Notes: a model not told the origin generated them from the letters alone. Numbered from the stretch's first letter, positions 27,395-36,866 are shown. The stretch: 64,000 bases of DNA from Gammaproteobacteria bacterium (GCA_014132595.1 BMAG01000024.1:1-64000), one strand, 5' to 3'. Numbers and translations: made by a program.

Positions 27395-27411
27395 GCCGTC
27401 ATTGCGAGCGA
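27395..27411. repeat. Half copy of palindromic repeat family A
   Basis: GCCGTCATTGCGAGCGA matches the left arm of the complete copies at 4337 and 8618. The right arm is not found nearby; the sequence then diverges into the end of the next gene. A decayed or truncated copy. Confidence 0.75.
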
Positions 27412-27433
27412 TAGCACGGTTGTTATAAATTGT

Positions 27434-28279
27434 TTACCACCGATGATTTCGTAACATTCGTAATGTTTCTTTGGCCGATGGGAATTTTGGGGCAGTTGTT
27501 TTAGCAGCATGCCCTTTTGACTCGCTGAAAAATGCGTGGTCATTAATAATTGAAGCGGCTTGATCAGTTGTGTAAAAGTCTGATACTTTTAAATGCCGGT
27601 GTGCGTTTACAGATTGAGAAAATGAAAAATTTTCTACTTGATCTGTAATCTGACTAACGGTATCAGCAGCAGTGCTGACATCCATTTCATCTGGAGATAC
27701 CTCAAGCGCTGCTATTAATTGTGATATTCTGGCTGGGAATACTTTGGGTGCAACTTCCTTATTTATAGCAATATGAATTTCTTCCGATCTTTTTTCAACG
27801 CAGTGTTTTGCTTTAATTTGTCCTTCTGCCCAAAAATCCGTACGCGTGGATTCATAATAGGCTTGAAGGTCAGTCGTACTGTTTTTGATATCATAATTCC
27901 AGCGAGCGGATAAAAATCTAAAAGGAGAGCTTAATCCTCTTAAAATACCGTTGTTATAAAAATCCATACCACAATGCCATGATCCAGTCAGGAACCCATA
28001 CAGAATTCCTCCAGCAAAACCGATGGTAGCAGCGCCCACAATGATAGCTAATATGGCCACTCCTACAATAGCACCGATGATTTTGCTTACCTCATCATCG
28101 CCGTTAAAGCAGCCATCCAAGTTAGATTCAGCAAGGGCTCCCCCAATCGCTGCTATCGTCGCACAGAACGCATATATTCCATACCCTAAACCGAGTAGGC
28201 ATGTGTTGATGATACCGCCGTAGGCAAGGCCTAAAAGTAGTAAAGGAATTCTTGTAATTTTCACGACAGCTATCCTCAT
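27434..28279 (-). CDS. Membrane protein of unknown function
   Basis: 281 residues. The N-terminal third has two or three Gly/Ala-rich hydrophobic segments (about residues 10-45 and 65-97, e.g. ILAIIVGAATIGFAGGILYG); the rest is soluble and mostly helical, ending in the basic RMLRNHRW. I recognise no family and no glycan-related motif. It is the only gene in this stretch without an obvious polysaccharide role. In Legionella relatives such two-part proteins are sometimes secreted effectors, but no secretion signal can be shown here. Confidence 0.6.
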   Translation of the reverse strand: MRIAVVKITRIPLLLLGLAYGGIINTCLLGLGYGIYAFCATIAAIGGALAESNLDGCFNGDDEVSKIIGAIVGVAILAIIVGAATIGFAGGILYGFLTGSWHCGMDFYNNGILRGLSSPFRFLSARWNYDIKNSTTDLQAYYESTRTDFWAEGQIKAKHCVEKRSEEIHIAINKEVAPKVFPARISQLIAALEVSPDEMDVSTAADTVSQITDQVENFSFSQSVNAHRHLKVSDFYTTDQAASIINDHAFFSESKGHAAKTTAPKFPSAKETLRMLRNHRW

Positions 28280-28349
28280 ATTTTCAAGATCTTAGGAGGA
28301 TTATATCATTCAAAACTTAAGGTAATCTTAATTTAAGCCTAGATGAGAA

Positions 28350-29291
28350 TTAATTTATGATACATTCCAAAGAGTTAAAATGATGCGCATACATTTTTTG
28401 TAATCCTTCTTTTAATGTCGTTTTGGGCTTCCAGCCTAATGTCGTTAAGCGGCTTGAATCCAGACATTTTCTGGGTGCGCCATCGGGTTTTGCTGTATCT
28501 AATATGATTTTTCCTGGGTACCCTACTGTTTTTGCGATTTCATGGCTTAATTCGGCAATGGTGATTTCTTGCATGGTGCTGACATTGATAATCTCAGGCG
28601 AGTGATAATTTTCCATTAAAAAAACGAGGGCATCGGATAGATCATCGACATAGATAAATTCGCGTAATGGAGTGCCAGTGCCCCATAAAACGACTTCTTT
28701 TAAATGATTCATTTTTGCATCATGAAATCGTTTCATGAGTGCAGGAATGACGTGTGATGCCTCTGGATTGAAGTTGTCTCCAACGCCATAAGCATTCGTG
28801 GGCATCGGTACAATCGCATTGAGTTCGCGTTCACGTGCATAGGCTTGGCACATAATAATGCCGTTTATTTTTGCGGCGGCATAAGCAATATTCGTGGGTT
28901 CAATTAGGCCGTCTAAAAATGAGCTTTCTTTGATAGGTTGTGGCGCAAGTTTAGGATAAGTGCAGGCGGAACCTGGGAATAAAAGTTTTTTAACGTTATA
29001 TCGAGATGCCGCTTCAATGATGTTGCAATGCATTTGGGTGTTATCATAAATAAATTTGGCAGGATAGGTATTATTTGCATGAATACCGCCTACAATCGCC
29101 GCTAAATGGAAGACATAATCGGGTGAGTGTTCTTTGAAATAACTCATGACTTTAGCTTGATCGCGTAGATCTAATTCATTATGAGAAGGAGTGAGTAATT
29201 GGAGATCGCGATGTTGTTTTAATAATCGAACCAATGCACCACCTACCATGCCAGTGTGGCCTGTAATCAGAATTTTGCCATTTAGATTCAT
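28350..29291 (-). CDS. GDP-L-fucose synthase-like epimerase/reductase
   Basis: 313-residue extended SDR that resembles Fcl/WcaG. GHTGMVGGALVRLL is the NAD(P)-binding loop, LFPGSACTYPK supplies the Ser and Cys of the Fcl active site, PTNIAYAAAK contains the Tyr-x3-Lys, and YGVGDNFNPEASHVIPALMK is the Fcl substrate loop. It would reduce (and perhaps epimerise) a GDP-4-keto-6-deoxy sugar made by the 25018 dehydratase. In heptose loci the equivalent enzymes make 6-deoxy-heptoses, so the substrate is open. Confidence 0.86.
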   Translation of the reverse strand: MNLNGKILITGHTGMVGGALVRLLKQHRDLQLLTPSHNELDLRDQAKVMSYFKEHSPDYVFHLAAIVGGIHANNTYPAKFIYDNTQMHCNIIEAASRYNVKKLLFPGSACTYPKLAPQPIKESSFLDGLIEPTNIAYAAAKINGIIMCQAYARERELNAIVPMPTNAYGVGDNFNPEASHVIPALMKRFHDAKMNHLKEVVLWGTGTPLREFIYVDDLSDALVFLMENYHSPEIINVSTMQEITIAELSHEIAKTVGYPGKIILDTAKPDGAPRKCLDSSRLTTLGWKPKTTLKEGLQKMYAHHFNSLECIIN

Positions 29292-29381
29292 AACGTTACC
29301 TTAAAATTTTATTTTGTTATCTTTTCAGTCCAAAGTTAGGGTAGAGTTGTAACAATAATAAGGTTTTTTGTAAAGGAAAGG

Positions 29382-30122
29382 ATGCGAATGGATGAGATGC
29401 GTTGGCCTAAGGTTTTTCCGCTTTTATCAAAAGAACAGGAAGCAATTCGTGATGATTTTATGAGGTATTGGCATGAAGTGTTGGCGTCAAAATCTCGTTA
29501 TGGTTGGATTGAAAAATTTAATCATGGGTTTATTACCGACACTGTATCCAAAGAATTTGTGCATACATTGGAAGTGGGTGCGGGTCTGGGTGAGCATATA
29601 GCCTATGAAAAACTTTCCAAGCAGCAAAGGCAAAACTATGTTGCATTTGAATTACGAGAAAATATGGCGCAAAAAATCAGGGAACAGTATCCTGATGTCA
29701 AAGTGTATGTGGGGGATTGTCAAATAAAGTTACCCTTCTTGGACAATTCTTTTGATCGTGTGATTGCCATTCATGTGTTGGAACATTTAACGAATTTGCC
29801 CTCTGCAATTAAAGAAGTGTACCGTGTCTGTCATAAAGAGAGGGGTGTTTTTTCAATTGTGATTCCTTGTGAGGGAGGATGGGTTTATTCGTTGGCAAGG
29901 AAAATATCAGCGCAACGATTATTTGAGCGCCGTTACAAGCAATCGTATCAATGGTTTATTGAGCGAGAACATGTGAATCACCCGCATGAGATTTTTGAGG
30001 AGTTGGGGAGGTATTTTTCCATTGAGAAATGTTCGTATTTTCCTTTGATGTTGCCAGTGAAACATTTGAATTTATGTATAGGGGTTACATTGCGTCCTAA
30101 GGACGGAGTGTTCAATAAGTAA
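29382..30122 (+). CDS. Class I SAM-dependent methyltransferase
   Basis: 246 residues with a Methyltransf_11-type core: motif I LEVGAGLGEH, motif II GDCQIKLPF and DNSFDRVIAIHVLEHL. The family methylates small molecules; in this setting a sugar or lipid-linked glycan is likely, but the acceptor is not visible. ATG 29382 follows AAGGAAAGG. First gene of the long + strand polysaccharide unit. Confidence 0.82.
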   Translation: MRMDEMRWPKVFPLLSKEQEAIRDDFMRYWHEVLASKSRYGWIEKFNHGFITDTVSKEFVHTLEVGAGLGEHIAYEKLSKQQRQNYVAFELRENMAQKIREQYPDVKVYVGDCQIKLPFLDNSFDRVIAIHVLEHLTNLPSAIKEVYRVCHKERGVFSIVIPCEGGWVYSLARKISAQRLFERRYKQSYQWFIEREHVNHPHEIFEELGRYFSIEKCSYFPLMLPVKHLNLCIGVTLRPKDGVFNK

Positions 30123-30198
30123 ACTTGCCTTCTTATGGGTTCGAGCCTATAATTTACCTTTTCTTGCGCATACATCTTAAAAAATTAGGTGTTAATGT

Positions 30199-31206
30199 AT
30201 GACAAATCATGAAAAAACTGGCTTTAAGGCAATCTCCATCATTGTTCCAGTTTATAAGGAAGCTCTGACAATTCAGCCATTTTTAGCGCGTATCGAGCCT
30301 GTTTTGCAAAAAATGGGGTTAAATTACGAAATTCTTTTTTGTCTGGATCCATCACCTGATAACACGCAAGAGATTATTCAGCAGGAAATTAACCGTAATC
30401 CAAATATCAAGTTGATTGTTTTTTCCCGTCGATTTGGGCAGCCTGCAGCTACAATGGCAGGTATTTTGGCGTGTCAGGGAGAAACTTGTGTTGTGATCGA
30501 TGTCGATCTGCAAGATCCGCCTGAGTTGATTATCGAAATGTATACGAAGCTTTGTGAGGGTTATGAAGTTGTTTATGCAAAACGACGATCAAGAAAAGGT
30601 GAAACAAAGATTAAGCAATTGATAACATACCTGGGTTATAAAGTGATTAATCAATTAACGGATATAAAAATTCCCCAAAATACAGGTGATTTTCGAATTA
30701 TGACTCGCCGAGTCATCGATGAGATGCGAAATTTAAATGAAACGCATGGTTTCTTACGCGGGCTTGTGGCTTATATCGGTTTTAAGCAAGCGTTTATTGA
30801 ATATGATCGTGATGAACGTTTTGCGGGAAAAGGTAATTATAATCGTTTTACAGGTTCATTAAAAATTGGCCTTAACGGATTGATTAGTTTTAGCAGTAAA
30901 CCTTTACAAATGATGTCGATTATGGGCGGCATTTTGGCGGGTTTTAGTTTTCTATTGGGAAGTTGGTATGTTATACAAAAATTAATAGGAATTCAGTTGA
31001 CGCCAGGACTATCAACGACAGTGCTGGTTGTTACTTTTTTTTCAGGTGTTCAGTTGCTTTGTTTGGGGTTGATGGGAGAATACGTAGGGCGGATTTATGA
31101 TGAAGTCAAAAAACGACCGCTCTTTATTATTGATAAAATCATTACTCATCAAACGCAGACTTTTTCGGAAAGACAAGTCACAGTTGAGATACTGAATGAA
31201 AAATAA
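30199..31206 (+). CDS. Polyprenyl-phosphate glycosyltransferase (GT2, GtrB/DPM1-like)
   Basis: 335 residues. The GT2 domain has IIVPVYKEALTIQPF and VIDVDLQDPPELI with the metal-binding Asp residues; two C-terminal membrane helices (about 235-257 and 269-292) place it at the inner face of the membrane. This architecture transfers a sugar from a nucleotide donor to undecaprenyl phosphate. The GtrA-like protein that follows would flip the product, and the GT-C-like membrane proteins in this region are candidates to use it in the periplasm. Confidence 0.9.
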   Translation: MTNHEKTGFKAISIIVPVYKEALTIQPFLARIEPVLQKMGLNYEILFCLDPSPDNTQEIIQQEINRNPNIKLIVFSRRFGQPAATMAGILACQGETCVVIDVDLQDPPELIIEMYTKLCEGYEVVYAKRRSRKGETKIKQLITYLGYKVINQLTDIKIPQNTGDFRIMTRRVIDEMRNLNETHGFLRGLVAYIGFKQAFIEYDRDERFAGKGNYNRFTGSLKIGLNGLISFSSKPLQMMSIMGGILAGFSFLLGSWYVIQKLIGIQLTPGLSTTVLVVTFFSGVQLLCLGLMGEYVGRIYDEVKKRPLFIIDKIITHQTQTFSERQVTVEILNEK

Positions 31207-31219
31207 CGAGGAAAAATTC

Positions 31220-31666
31220 ATGAAAGTTTCACAGACGCAAGTTATACGACAATTTGCTTCGCGTCTTTATCAATATGCTCTTGCGAATAAAAAATCAATT
31301 TTTCTATTTTTATTGGTAGGAACTTTGTCTGCTGCTGTGAATTTTGCTTCGTTTACTATTTTTTGGAAGTGGATTGGTTTAAATTATCAAGTGGCGGTCT
31401 CGATAGCTTATGTATTGTCGGTTGTCGTGCATTTTGTTGCGAATCGAAAGTTGACATTCCAGAGTGATCATACGCATTTTCTGCTGCAAATGCCGCGTTA
31501 TCTCACCATGATTTTTATCAATTATATCACAACAATGGTAGTGACTCGAATGGTGGTGGAGGTATTTCATTTATCACCTTATCTCGGTATTTTATGTTCT
31601 ATCGGTATTACAATTAATATCAGTTATTTGCTGCTGCGTTATTGGGTATTTCCACGTGCTGCATAA
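31220..31666 (+). CDS. GtrA-like family membrane protein
   Basis: 148 residues with four membrane helices, of the GtrA-like family (PF04138) proposed to flip undecaprenyl-linked sugars. LFLLVGTLSAAVNFASF and YVLSVVVHFVANRKLTF are the typical first and second blocks. ATG 31220 is preceded by AGGA; the frame opens at 31196, overlapping the GT2 gene. It forms a flipping pair with the preceding GtrB-like enzyme. Confidence 0.85.
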   Translation: MKVSQTQVIRQFASRLYQYALANKKSIFLFLLVGTLSAAVNFASFTIFWKWIGLNYQVAVSIAYVLSVVVHFVANRKLTFQSDHTHFLLQMPRYLTMIFINYITTMVVTRMVVEVFHLSPYLGILCSIGITINISYLLLRYWVFPRAA

Positions 31667-31692
31667 AAAACTGCTCAGGGAGAGAGAAGGGA

Positions 31693-32646
31693 ATGCGTTA
31701 TTTTATAACGGGATGTGCCGGGTTTATTGGTAGTCATTTAACGGATAAATTGTTAAGCGCAGGTCATGAAGTTGTAGGTTACGATAACTTCTCTACGGGT
31801 TTTGCAGAATTTCTTCGGAAAGCGAATCAGTCATCCCAGTTTACTTTAATCAAAGGTGATTTATTAGATAAAGAAACGCTGGTTGACTCCATGTCGCATA
31901 TCGATTTTGTTTTTCATCTCGCAGCAAATGCCGATGTCCGTTTTGGTACTCATCATCCTCATAAGGATTTAGAGCAAAATGCCATTGCAACTTTTCATGT
32001 GCTAGAGGCGATGCGTGCTAATCAAGTAAAACGTCTTGCATTCTCATCCACAGGTTCCATTTATGGCGAAGCGGAAACTATTCCAACGCCAGAGCATGCG
32101 CCTTTCCCAATACAAACTTCACTCTATGGTGCATCTAAGTTAGCGGCGGAAGGATTAATCCAAGCCTATTGTGAAGGTTTTGATTTTCAAGCGTACATTT
32201 TTCGTTTTGTTTCTATTTTAGGTGAACGTTATACACACGGACATGTTTTTGATTTTTATAAACAGTTATTACAAAACCCTGATCAATTAACAATATTAGG
32301 CAATGGGAAACAACGTAAATCTTATCTTTATGTAGAGGATTGTCTTGATGCGATGATGAGCGTGATTGAAAATGCAAAAGACAAAATCAACATTTTCAAC
32401 TTGGGTGCGGATGAGTATTGTCAAGTGACGGACTCTATCGATTGGATATGTGAGTATTTAGGTCTAAAACCTAAGCGTACTTTTACGGGTGGAGAACGCG
32501 GTTGGATAGGTGATAATCCGTTTATTTTTCTGGATACGGCACGTATACAAAAGTTAGGTTGGAAGCCTCGATTGAGTATACGGGAAGGTGTCATACAAAC
32601 CATTAAATACTTGAGTGAAAATGCATGGATATTAGATATACGATAA
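31693..32646 (+). CDS. NAD-dependent sugar epimerase/dehydratase
   Basis: 317-residue extended SDR: YFITGCAGFIGSHLTDKL (GxxGxxG), HLAANADVRFG, SSTGSIYGEAETIPTPE and SLYGASK with the Tyr-x3-Lys. It groups with UDP-glucose 4-epimerase-like enzymes; nucleotide and product are unknown. ATG 31693 follows AGAGAGAAGGG, and the 5' extension to 31642 overlaps gtrA, so I start here. The 3' end overlaps the next gene by 22 bases. Confidence 0.85.
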   Translation: MRYFITGCAGFIGSHLTDKLLSAGHEVVGYDNFSTGFAEFLRKANQSSQFTLIKGDLLDKETLVDSMSHIDFVFHLAANADVRFGTHHPHKDLEQNAIATFHVLEAMRANQVKRLAFSSTGSIYGEAETIPTPEHAPFPIQTSLYGASKLAAEGLIQAYCEGFDFQAYIFRFVSILGERYTHGHVFDFYKQLLQNPDQLTILGNGKQRKSYLYVEDCLDAMMSVIENAKDKINIFNLGADEYCQVTDSIDWICEYLGLKPKRTFTGGERGWIGDNPFIFLDTARIQKLGWKPRLSIREGVIQTIKYLSENAWILDIR

Positions 32647-33521
32647 AAGACTCTTTCTATCACCACACAGCCGTCATTACAGGTGCTTCTCGTGGTTTGG
32701 GATTGGAAATTTCAAGTTTATTATGGCGTGCTGGAGCCAATGTTGTTTTAGTGGCGCGTTCTCAAGAGAAGCTCCAAGAAATTTGTGCTGATTTTTTGTT
32801 GAAGCGTGTGCATCCTGCTCAGACTGTGGAAATTATTACAACTGATTTATCTTCACCCATAGCTGTGAAAAATTTGATTGATCATCTGACCACATTAAAA
32901 GTGGATATAGTCATTAATAATGCGGCTGTGCATGGTCCTATTGGTCCTTGCTGGGAAAATGATTGGAAAGAATGGCAAAGGACATTGCAAGTTAATTTAT
33001 TGGCGCCCATTGAATTCTGTCGTGCGTTGGTTCCTCAAATGATAGAAAGACAGAAAGGGAAAATTATTAATCTTTCAGGCGGTGGAGCGGCAAATCCACG
33101 TGCAAATTTTTCTGCTTATACGGTTGCAAAAGCAGGTCTTGTTCGATTCAGTGAAACATTAGCAGAAGAAATAAAAGCAACGGGTATTTGTGTGAATTGT
33201 ATTGCACCGGGAATGATGAATACTGAATTATTAAAAGAGGTGATACTGGCAGGTGCCCAAAAAGCGGGTCAAAAAGAATATTTTAATGCTTTAAAAAATA
33301 GTACATCCACCGATCATGCAGTGATCCAACGAGCAGCTGAGTTGTGTATGCTACTTGCATCGAAGGAAGGTGATGGAATTACAGGTAAGCTTATCAGTGC
33401 TGTGTGGGACCCTTGGCGTGAGCTGACTCAATATAGGGATGAGCTAATGAATTCAGATATTTATACTTTACGTCGAATTGTGCCAGAGGATCGCGGCCAG
33501 AAATGGGATGAAAATTCATGA
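32625..33521 (+). CDS. Short-chain dehydrogenase/reductase
   Basis: 298-residue classical SDR. AVITGASRGLGLEISSLL binds NAD(P), NNAAVHGPIG is the NNAG-like motif, and LSGGGAANPRANFSAYTVAK gives Ser and Tyr-x3-Lys. The C terminus is longer than usual, ending with residues such as YTLRRIVPEDRGQKWDENS. Likely reduces or oxidises a sugar ring carbonyl. Overlaps both neighbours (22 and four bases), so it is translationally coupled. Confidence 0.83.
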   Translation: MDIRYTIKDSFYHHTAVITGASRGLGLEISSLLWRAGANVVLVARSQEKLQEICADFLLKRVHPAQTVEIITTDLSSPIAVKNLIDHLTTLKVDIVINNAAVHGPIGPCWENDWKEWQRTLQVNLLAPIEFCRALVPQMIERQKGKIINLSGGGAANPRANFSAYTVAKAGLVRFSETLAEEIKATGICVNCIAPGMMNTELLKEVILAGAQKAGQKEYFNALKNSTSTDHAVIQRAAELCMLLASKEGDGITGKLISAVWDPWRELTQYRDELMNSDIYTLRRIVPEDRGQKWDENS

Positions 33522-34507
33522 ATGTTGTTATTGTGGGCTGCGGTGTGATAGGGCAAAAACGAGCCGCGGCTTTAGGAGATTGTCAGCTTGTTGCCTGCGT
33601 GGATCTTGTTCTTGAAAAAGCGCAGGCACTTGCAAAGTTATTTCCAGGCGCACTTGCAGTGACAAATTGGTGTGACGTGATTCAACGTCCAGAGGTAGAG
33701 ATGGTTATTATCTCTACCATGCATGCAGCCTTAGCTGAAATTGCTTTGGCTGCGGTGCAAGCAGGCAAGCATGTTTTAATTGAGAAACCAGCAGGGCGAT
33801 TTTCTCATGAGCTGGAATCTGTGATGGCGGCTGCTGAAAATTCAAATGCGTTAGTGCGTATTGGGTTTAATCATCGTTACCATTCTGCTTTTCGTAAAGC
33901 GCGCGAACTTGTCGATGAAGATGCATTAGGCGAACTTATGTTTATTCGAGCGCGATACGGACATGGCGGTCGTATCGGCTATGATAAAGAGTGGCGCGCG
34001 CAACCGGAGCTCTCGGGCGGCGGTGAGTTGATTGACCAAGGCATTCACTTAATTGATCTTGCACGCTGGTTTTTAGGTGATTTTAATGATGTGCAAGGAC
34101 ATGCGCATACGTATTTTTGGGATATGCGCGTCGAAGATAATGGTTTTTTATTATTAAAAACAGCAAGACAACAAACTGCATTCTTACACGCAAGCTGCAC
34201 GGAATGGAAAAATCTATTTTCCTTTGAAATTTATGGACGTAAAGGCAAAATTGATATTCAAGGCTTAGGCGGTAGTTATGGGACTGAGCGTCTTATCTTT
34301 TATAAGATGTTACCCAGTATGGGTCCTCCTGAAACATTTCAGTGGGAATATCCGCTGGCTGACAATTCTTGGGGTTTAGAAATTTCAGAATTCATCGACG
34401 ATATTAGACTGAAACGTCAACCTGCAGCGAGTATTCAAGATGCCTATTCGGTATTAAAAATTGTGGAAGAAATTTACAGGAAGTCTCATTATGATTATCG
34501 TCCGTAG
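33518..34507 (+). CDS. Gfo/Idh/MocA family oxidoreductase
   Basis: 329 residues. An N-terminal Rossmann domain (VVIVGCGVIGQKRAAALG) is followed by the family EKP motif (VLIEKPAGR) and a C-terminal alpha/beta domain with GGGELIDQGIHLIDLARWFLG, which supplies the usual Asp/His catalytic residues. These enzymes oxidise or reduce sugar hydroxyls, often at C3. Preceded by an ATGA overlap with the SDR gene. Confidence 0.87.
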   Translation: MNVVIVGCGVIGQKRAAALGDCQLVACVDLVLEKAQALAKLFPGALAVTNWCDVIQRPEVEMVIISTMHAALAEIALAAVQAGKHVLIEKPAGRFSHELESVMAAAENSNALVRIGFNHRYHSAFRKARELVDEDALGELMFIRARYGHGGRIGYDKEWRAQPELSGGGELIDQGIHLIDLARWFLGDFNDVQGHAHTYFWDMRVEDNGFLLLKTARQQTAFLHASCTEWKNLFSFEIYGRKGKIDIQGLGGSYGTERLIFYKMLPSMGPPETFQWEYPLADNSWGLEISEFIDDIRLKRQPAASIQDAYSVLKIVEEIYRKSHYDYRP

Positions 34508-35474
34508 TCCATTGCGTATTTCGCTTGGTGGAGGAGGTACCGATCTTCCTTCCTATTATAGTGAGCATGGCGGTTTTTTGATTGCAGGTGCGATTGATAA
34601 GTATGTTTATATCACTTTACATCAAACGTTTGCGCAAGAACTTATTATTAAGTACTCCAAATTAGAGCGAGTGACCTGCGTTGATGAAGTGAATCATCCT
34701 ATCATTCGTGAAGCTTTGAAACATCATGCAATCACAAAACCTTGTCTTGAAATGACGAGTATGGCAGACATTCCGGCAGGTACAGGATTGGGTTCATCGG
34801 GAAGCTTTACTACTGCATTATTAAAAGCACTTCATACATTAAAAAAAAATCTCATACATCCGCGTGAATTAGCAGAAGAAGCTTGTCATATTGAATTGAA
34901 TCTTTTAAAAGAACCGATTGGGAAACAGGATCAGTATATTGCAGCGTATGGTGGGCTTACTTGTTTTCATTTTTTACCAAACGGAGAAGTTGAAACAGAA
35001 CCGCTGAAAGTGGATCAAGAGACCTTATATAATCTGGAAGATAATTTATTATTGTTTTTTACAGGTTACTCACGTTCGGCGTCATCGATTCTTGAAGAAC
35101 AAGATAAGAAAAGTAAAAATAAAGATCGAGAGATAATAGCGAATTTGCATTACATAAAAGAATTAGCCTTTCAAAGTAAGGATGCTTTAGAAAAAGGGGA
35201 CCTCTATCAGTTTGCAGAAATCATGAATGTTCATTGGGAATATAAGAAAAAACGTTCAGGGAATATCAGTAATCCAGAAATCAATGAATGGTATAAATTA
35301 GCGCGTCTTAATGGCGCCCTTGGAGGGAAAATGATTGGAGCAGGCGGGGGCGGTTTTTTGATGTTTTACACGGAGGATAAAGTGAAATTACGTCACGCTA
35401 TGCGTGAAGCTGGATTGCATGAAGTGCGTTTTCGTTTTGATTTTGCAGGTACTCAGGTGATTACCTCATCATGA
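34491..35474 (+). CDS. hddA: D-glycero-alpha-D-manno-heptose 7-phosphate kinase (GHMP family)
   Basis: 327-residue sugar kinase. IVRSPLRISLGGGGTDLP opens the protein in the manner of HddA and fucokinase-like GHMP kinases; the phosphate loop is IPAGTGLGSSGSFTTALL and the third motif MIGAGGGGFLMFY. HddA makes the alpha heptose 1,7-bisphosphate in the GDP-heptose route. ATG 34491 has AGGAAG just upstream. The next genes, an HddC-like transferase and a GmhA-like isomerase, complete the same pathway apart from the phosphatase GmhB, which I do not see. Confidence 0.88.
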   Translation: MIIVRSPLRISLGGGGTDLPSYYSEHGGFLIAGAIDKYVYITLHQTFAQELIIKYSKLERVTCVDEVNHPIIREALKHHAITKPCLEMTSMADIPAGTGLGSSGSFTTALLKALHTLKKNLIHPRELAEEACHIELNLLKEPIGKQDQYIAAYGGLTCFHFLPNGEVETEPLKVDQETLYNLEDNLLLFFTGYSRSASSILEEQDKKSKNKDREIIANLHYIKELAFQSKDALEKGDLYQFAEIMNVHWEYKKKRSGNISNPEINEWYKLARLNGALGGKMIGAGGGGFLMFYTEDKVKLRHAMREAGLHEVRFRFDFAGTQVITSS

Positions 35475-36193
35475 AGTCAGAACTATTCCAAGCCGTGATT
35501 TTAGCAGGTGGTCTTGCGACTCGATTGCGGCCCTTGACTGACACAGTAGCTAAATCACTAATCCCAGTGAATGGTGAGCCTTTTATTGCTCATCAGCTGC
35601 GGTTGCTCAAACGGCAGGGTATTCGGGATGTTGTCATCTGTGTTGGTTTTCTAGGGAATCAAATAAAAGAAGTGGTCGGCGATGGAAATGAATTTGGCCT
35701 AAATATTATTTACTCTTTTGATGGGCCTCGATTGTTAGGTACAGCGGGTGCCATTAAACAAGCCATGTGTTGGCTGGATGATGCTTTTTTTGTTATTTAT
35801 GGTGACTCTTATTTGTCATGTGATTATCAGGCCGTTCAACATACTTTTATCAAAAGTGAGAAGCTTGCACTCATGACAGTGTTTCGCAACAATGGTATGT
35901 GGGATACGAGCAATGTTGAATTTTTAAATAATGAGATTCGTGTTTACGATAAAAAAAATAAATCAGCGTTTATGCAATATATTGATTATGGGCTGGGTTT
36001 ATTTAAGAAAGAAGCTTTTGACCAAGTGCCTAATAATGAGCCTTATGATCTTTCGCTTTTGTATCAAAAGTTGTTAGCTTGCAGACAATTGTCTGCTTTC
36101 GAAGTATCCAAGCGGTTTTATGAAATCGGTTCATTTGCAGGGATCAAAGAGTTAGAGTACCATTTGTTATCGGATTATTTAACTCATTCTTAA
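35471..36193 (+). CDS. Sugar nucleotidyltransferase (second HddC-like)
   Basis: 240 residues: AVILAGGLATRLRPLTDTVA, then FFVIYGDSYLSCDY with the metal-binding Asp. It overlaps hddA by four bases. The architecture is that of a sugar 1-phosphate guanylyl- or related transferase. With hddA and a gmhA-like gene on either side a heptose 1-phosphate substrate is likely. It is diverged from the 26663 gene (for example ATRLRPLTD against GTRLQSVVK). Confidence 0.82.
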   Translation: MKSELFQAVILAGGLATRLRPLTDTVAKSLIPVNGEPFIAHQLRLLKRQGIRDVVICVGFLGNQIKEVVGDGNEFGLNIIYSFDGPRLLGTAGAIKQAMCWLDDAFFVIYGDSYLSCDYQAVQHTFIKSEKLALMTVFRNNGMWDTSNVEFLNNEIRVYDKKNKSAFMQYIDYGLGLFKKEAFDQVPNNEPYDLSLLYQKLLACRQLSAFEVSKRFYEIGSFAGIKELEYHLLSDYLTHS

Positions 36194-36215
36194 AATTGAA
36201 ATTATAGGAAATAAT

Positions 36216-36809
36216 TTGCAATTCATTAAACAATTTTTATCTGAAGCCGGTCAAATTCTAGAGCAAATTAATGTTCAGGAAATCGAACGCTCGATCGATC
36301 TGTTTGTGAAAACACGTGCAGAAGGTGGCCGGTTGTTTGTTTTAGGTGTAGGCGGGAGCGCTGCCAATGCCTCTCATGCCGTTAATGATTTTCGCAAAAT
36401 TACGGGGATTGAAGCGTATGCCCCGACGGATAATGTCTCTGAGCTTACGGCGCGAACCAATGATGAGGGGTGGTCAACGGTTTTTTCAAAATGGTTAGAA
36501 GTCAGTCGATTAAAGGCGAATGATCTTCTTCTTATTTTATCGGTGGGCGGTGGAAATATGGAAAAAAACGTGAGTCCTAATTTGGTGTCTGCTTTGCAAT
36601 ATGCAAAGCAAATCGGTTCGAAAATAGTGGGTATTGTAGGGCGGGATGGCGGGTATACTGCATCAGTTGCTGACACTTGTATCATTATTCCAACACCTAA
36701 TCATAAAAATACCACACCGCATGCAGAGGCTTTTCAGGCAGTTATATGGCATTTGTTGGTGTCGCATCCGAAACTGAAAATAGCTCAAACAAAATGGGAA
36801 TCGGTATAA
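36216..36809 (+). CDS. SIS-domain phosphosugar isomerase (second GmhA-like)
   Basis: 197 residues. The start is a TTG at 36216 with AGGAA correctly spaced; the reading frame has no earlier ATG that fits. SIS motifs are LFVLGVGGSAANASHAVNDF, LLILSVGGGNMEKNV and IVGIVGRDGG. It is shorter at the end than GmhA, so it may isomerise a different phosphosugar. Follows hddA and the HddC-like gene. Confidence 0.8.
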   Translation: MQFIKQFLSEAGQILEQINVQEIERSIDLFVKTRAEGGRLFVLGVGGSAANASHAVNDFRKITGIEAYAPTDNVSELTARTNDEGWSTVFSKWLEVSRLKANDLLLILSVGGGNMEKNVSPNLVSALQYAKQIGSKIVGIVGRDGGYTASVADTCIIIPTPNHKNTTPHAEAFQAVIWHLLVSHPKLKIAQTKWESV

Positions 36810-36854
36810 GGAGACGATTGCGAATTTCGAAAGTCGGAAAGTAGTCTTTTCTCT

Positions 36855-36866
36855 GCCGTCATTGCG
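36855..36866. repeat. Short remnant of palindromic repeat family A
   Basis: GCCGTCATTGCG matches the left-arm start of the complete copies, after which the sequence diverges (TAGCTATCGCTTGCGAAC). It lies in the gap before the transaldolase-like gene and explains the false 5' extension of that frame. Short, so chance similarity cannot be fully excluded. Confidence 0.5.
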
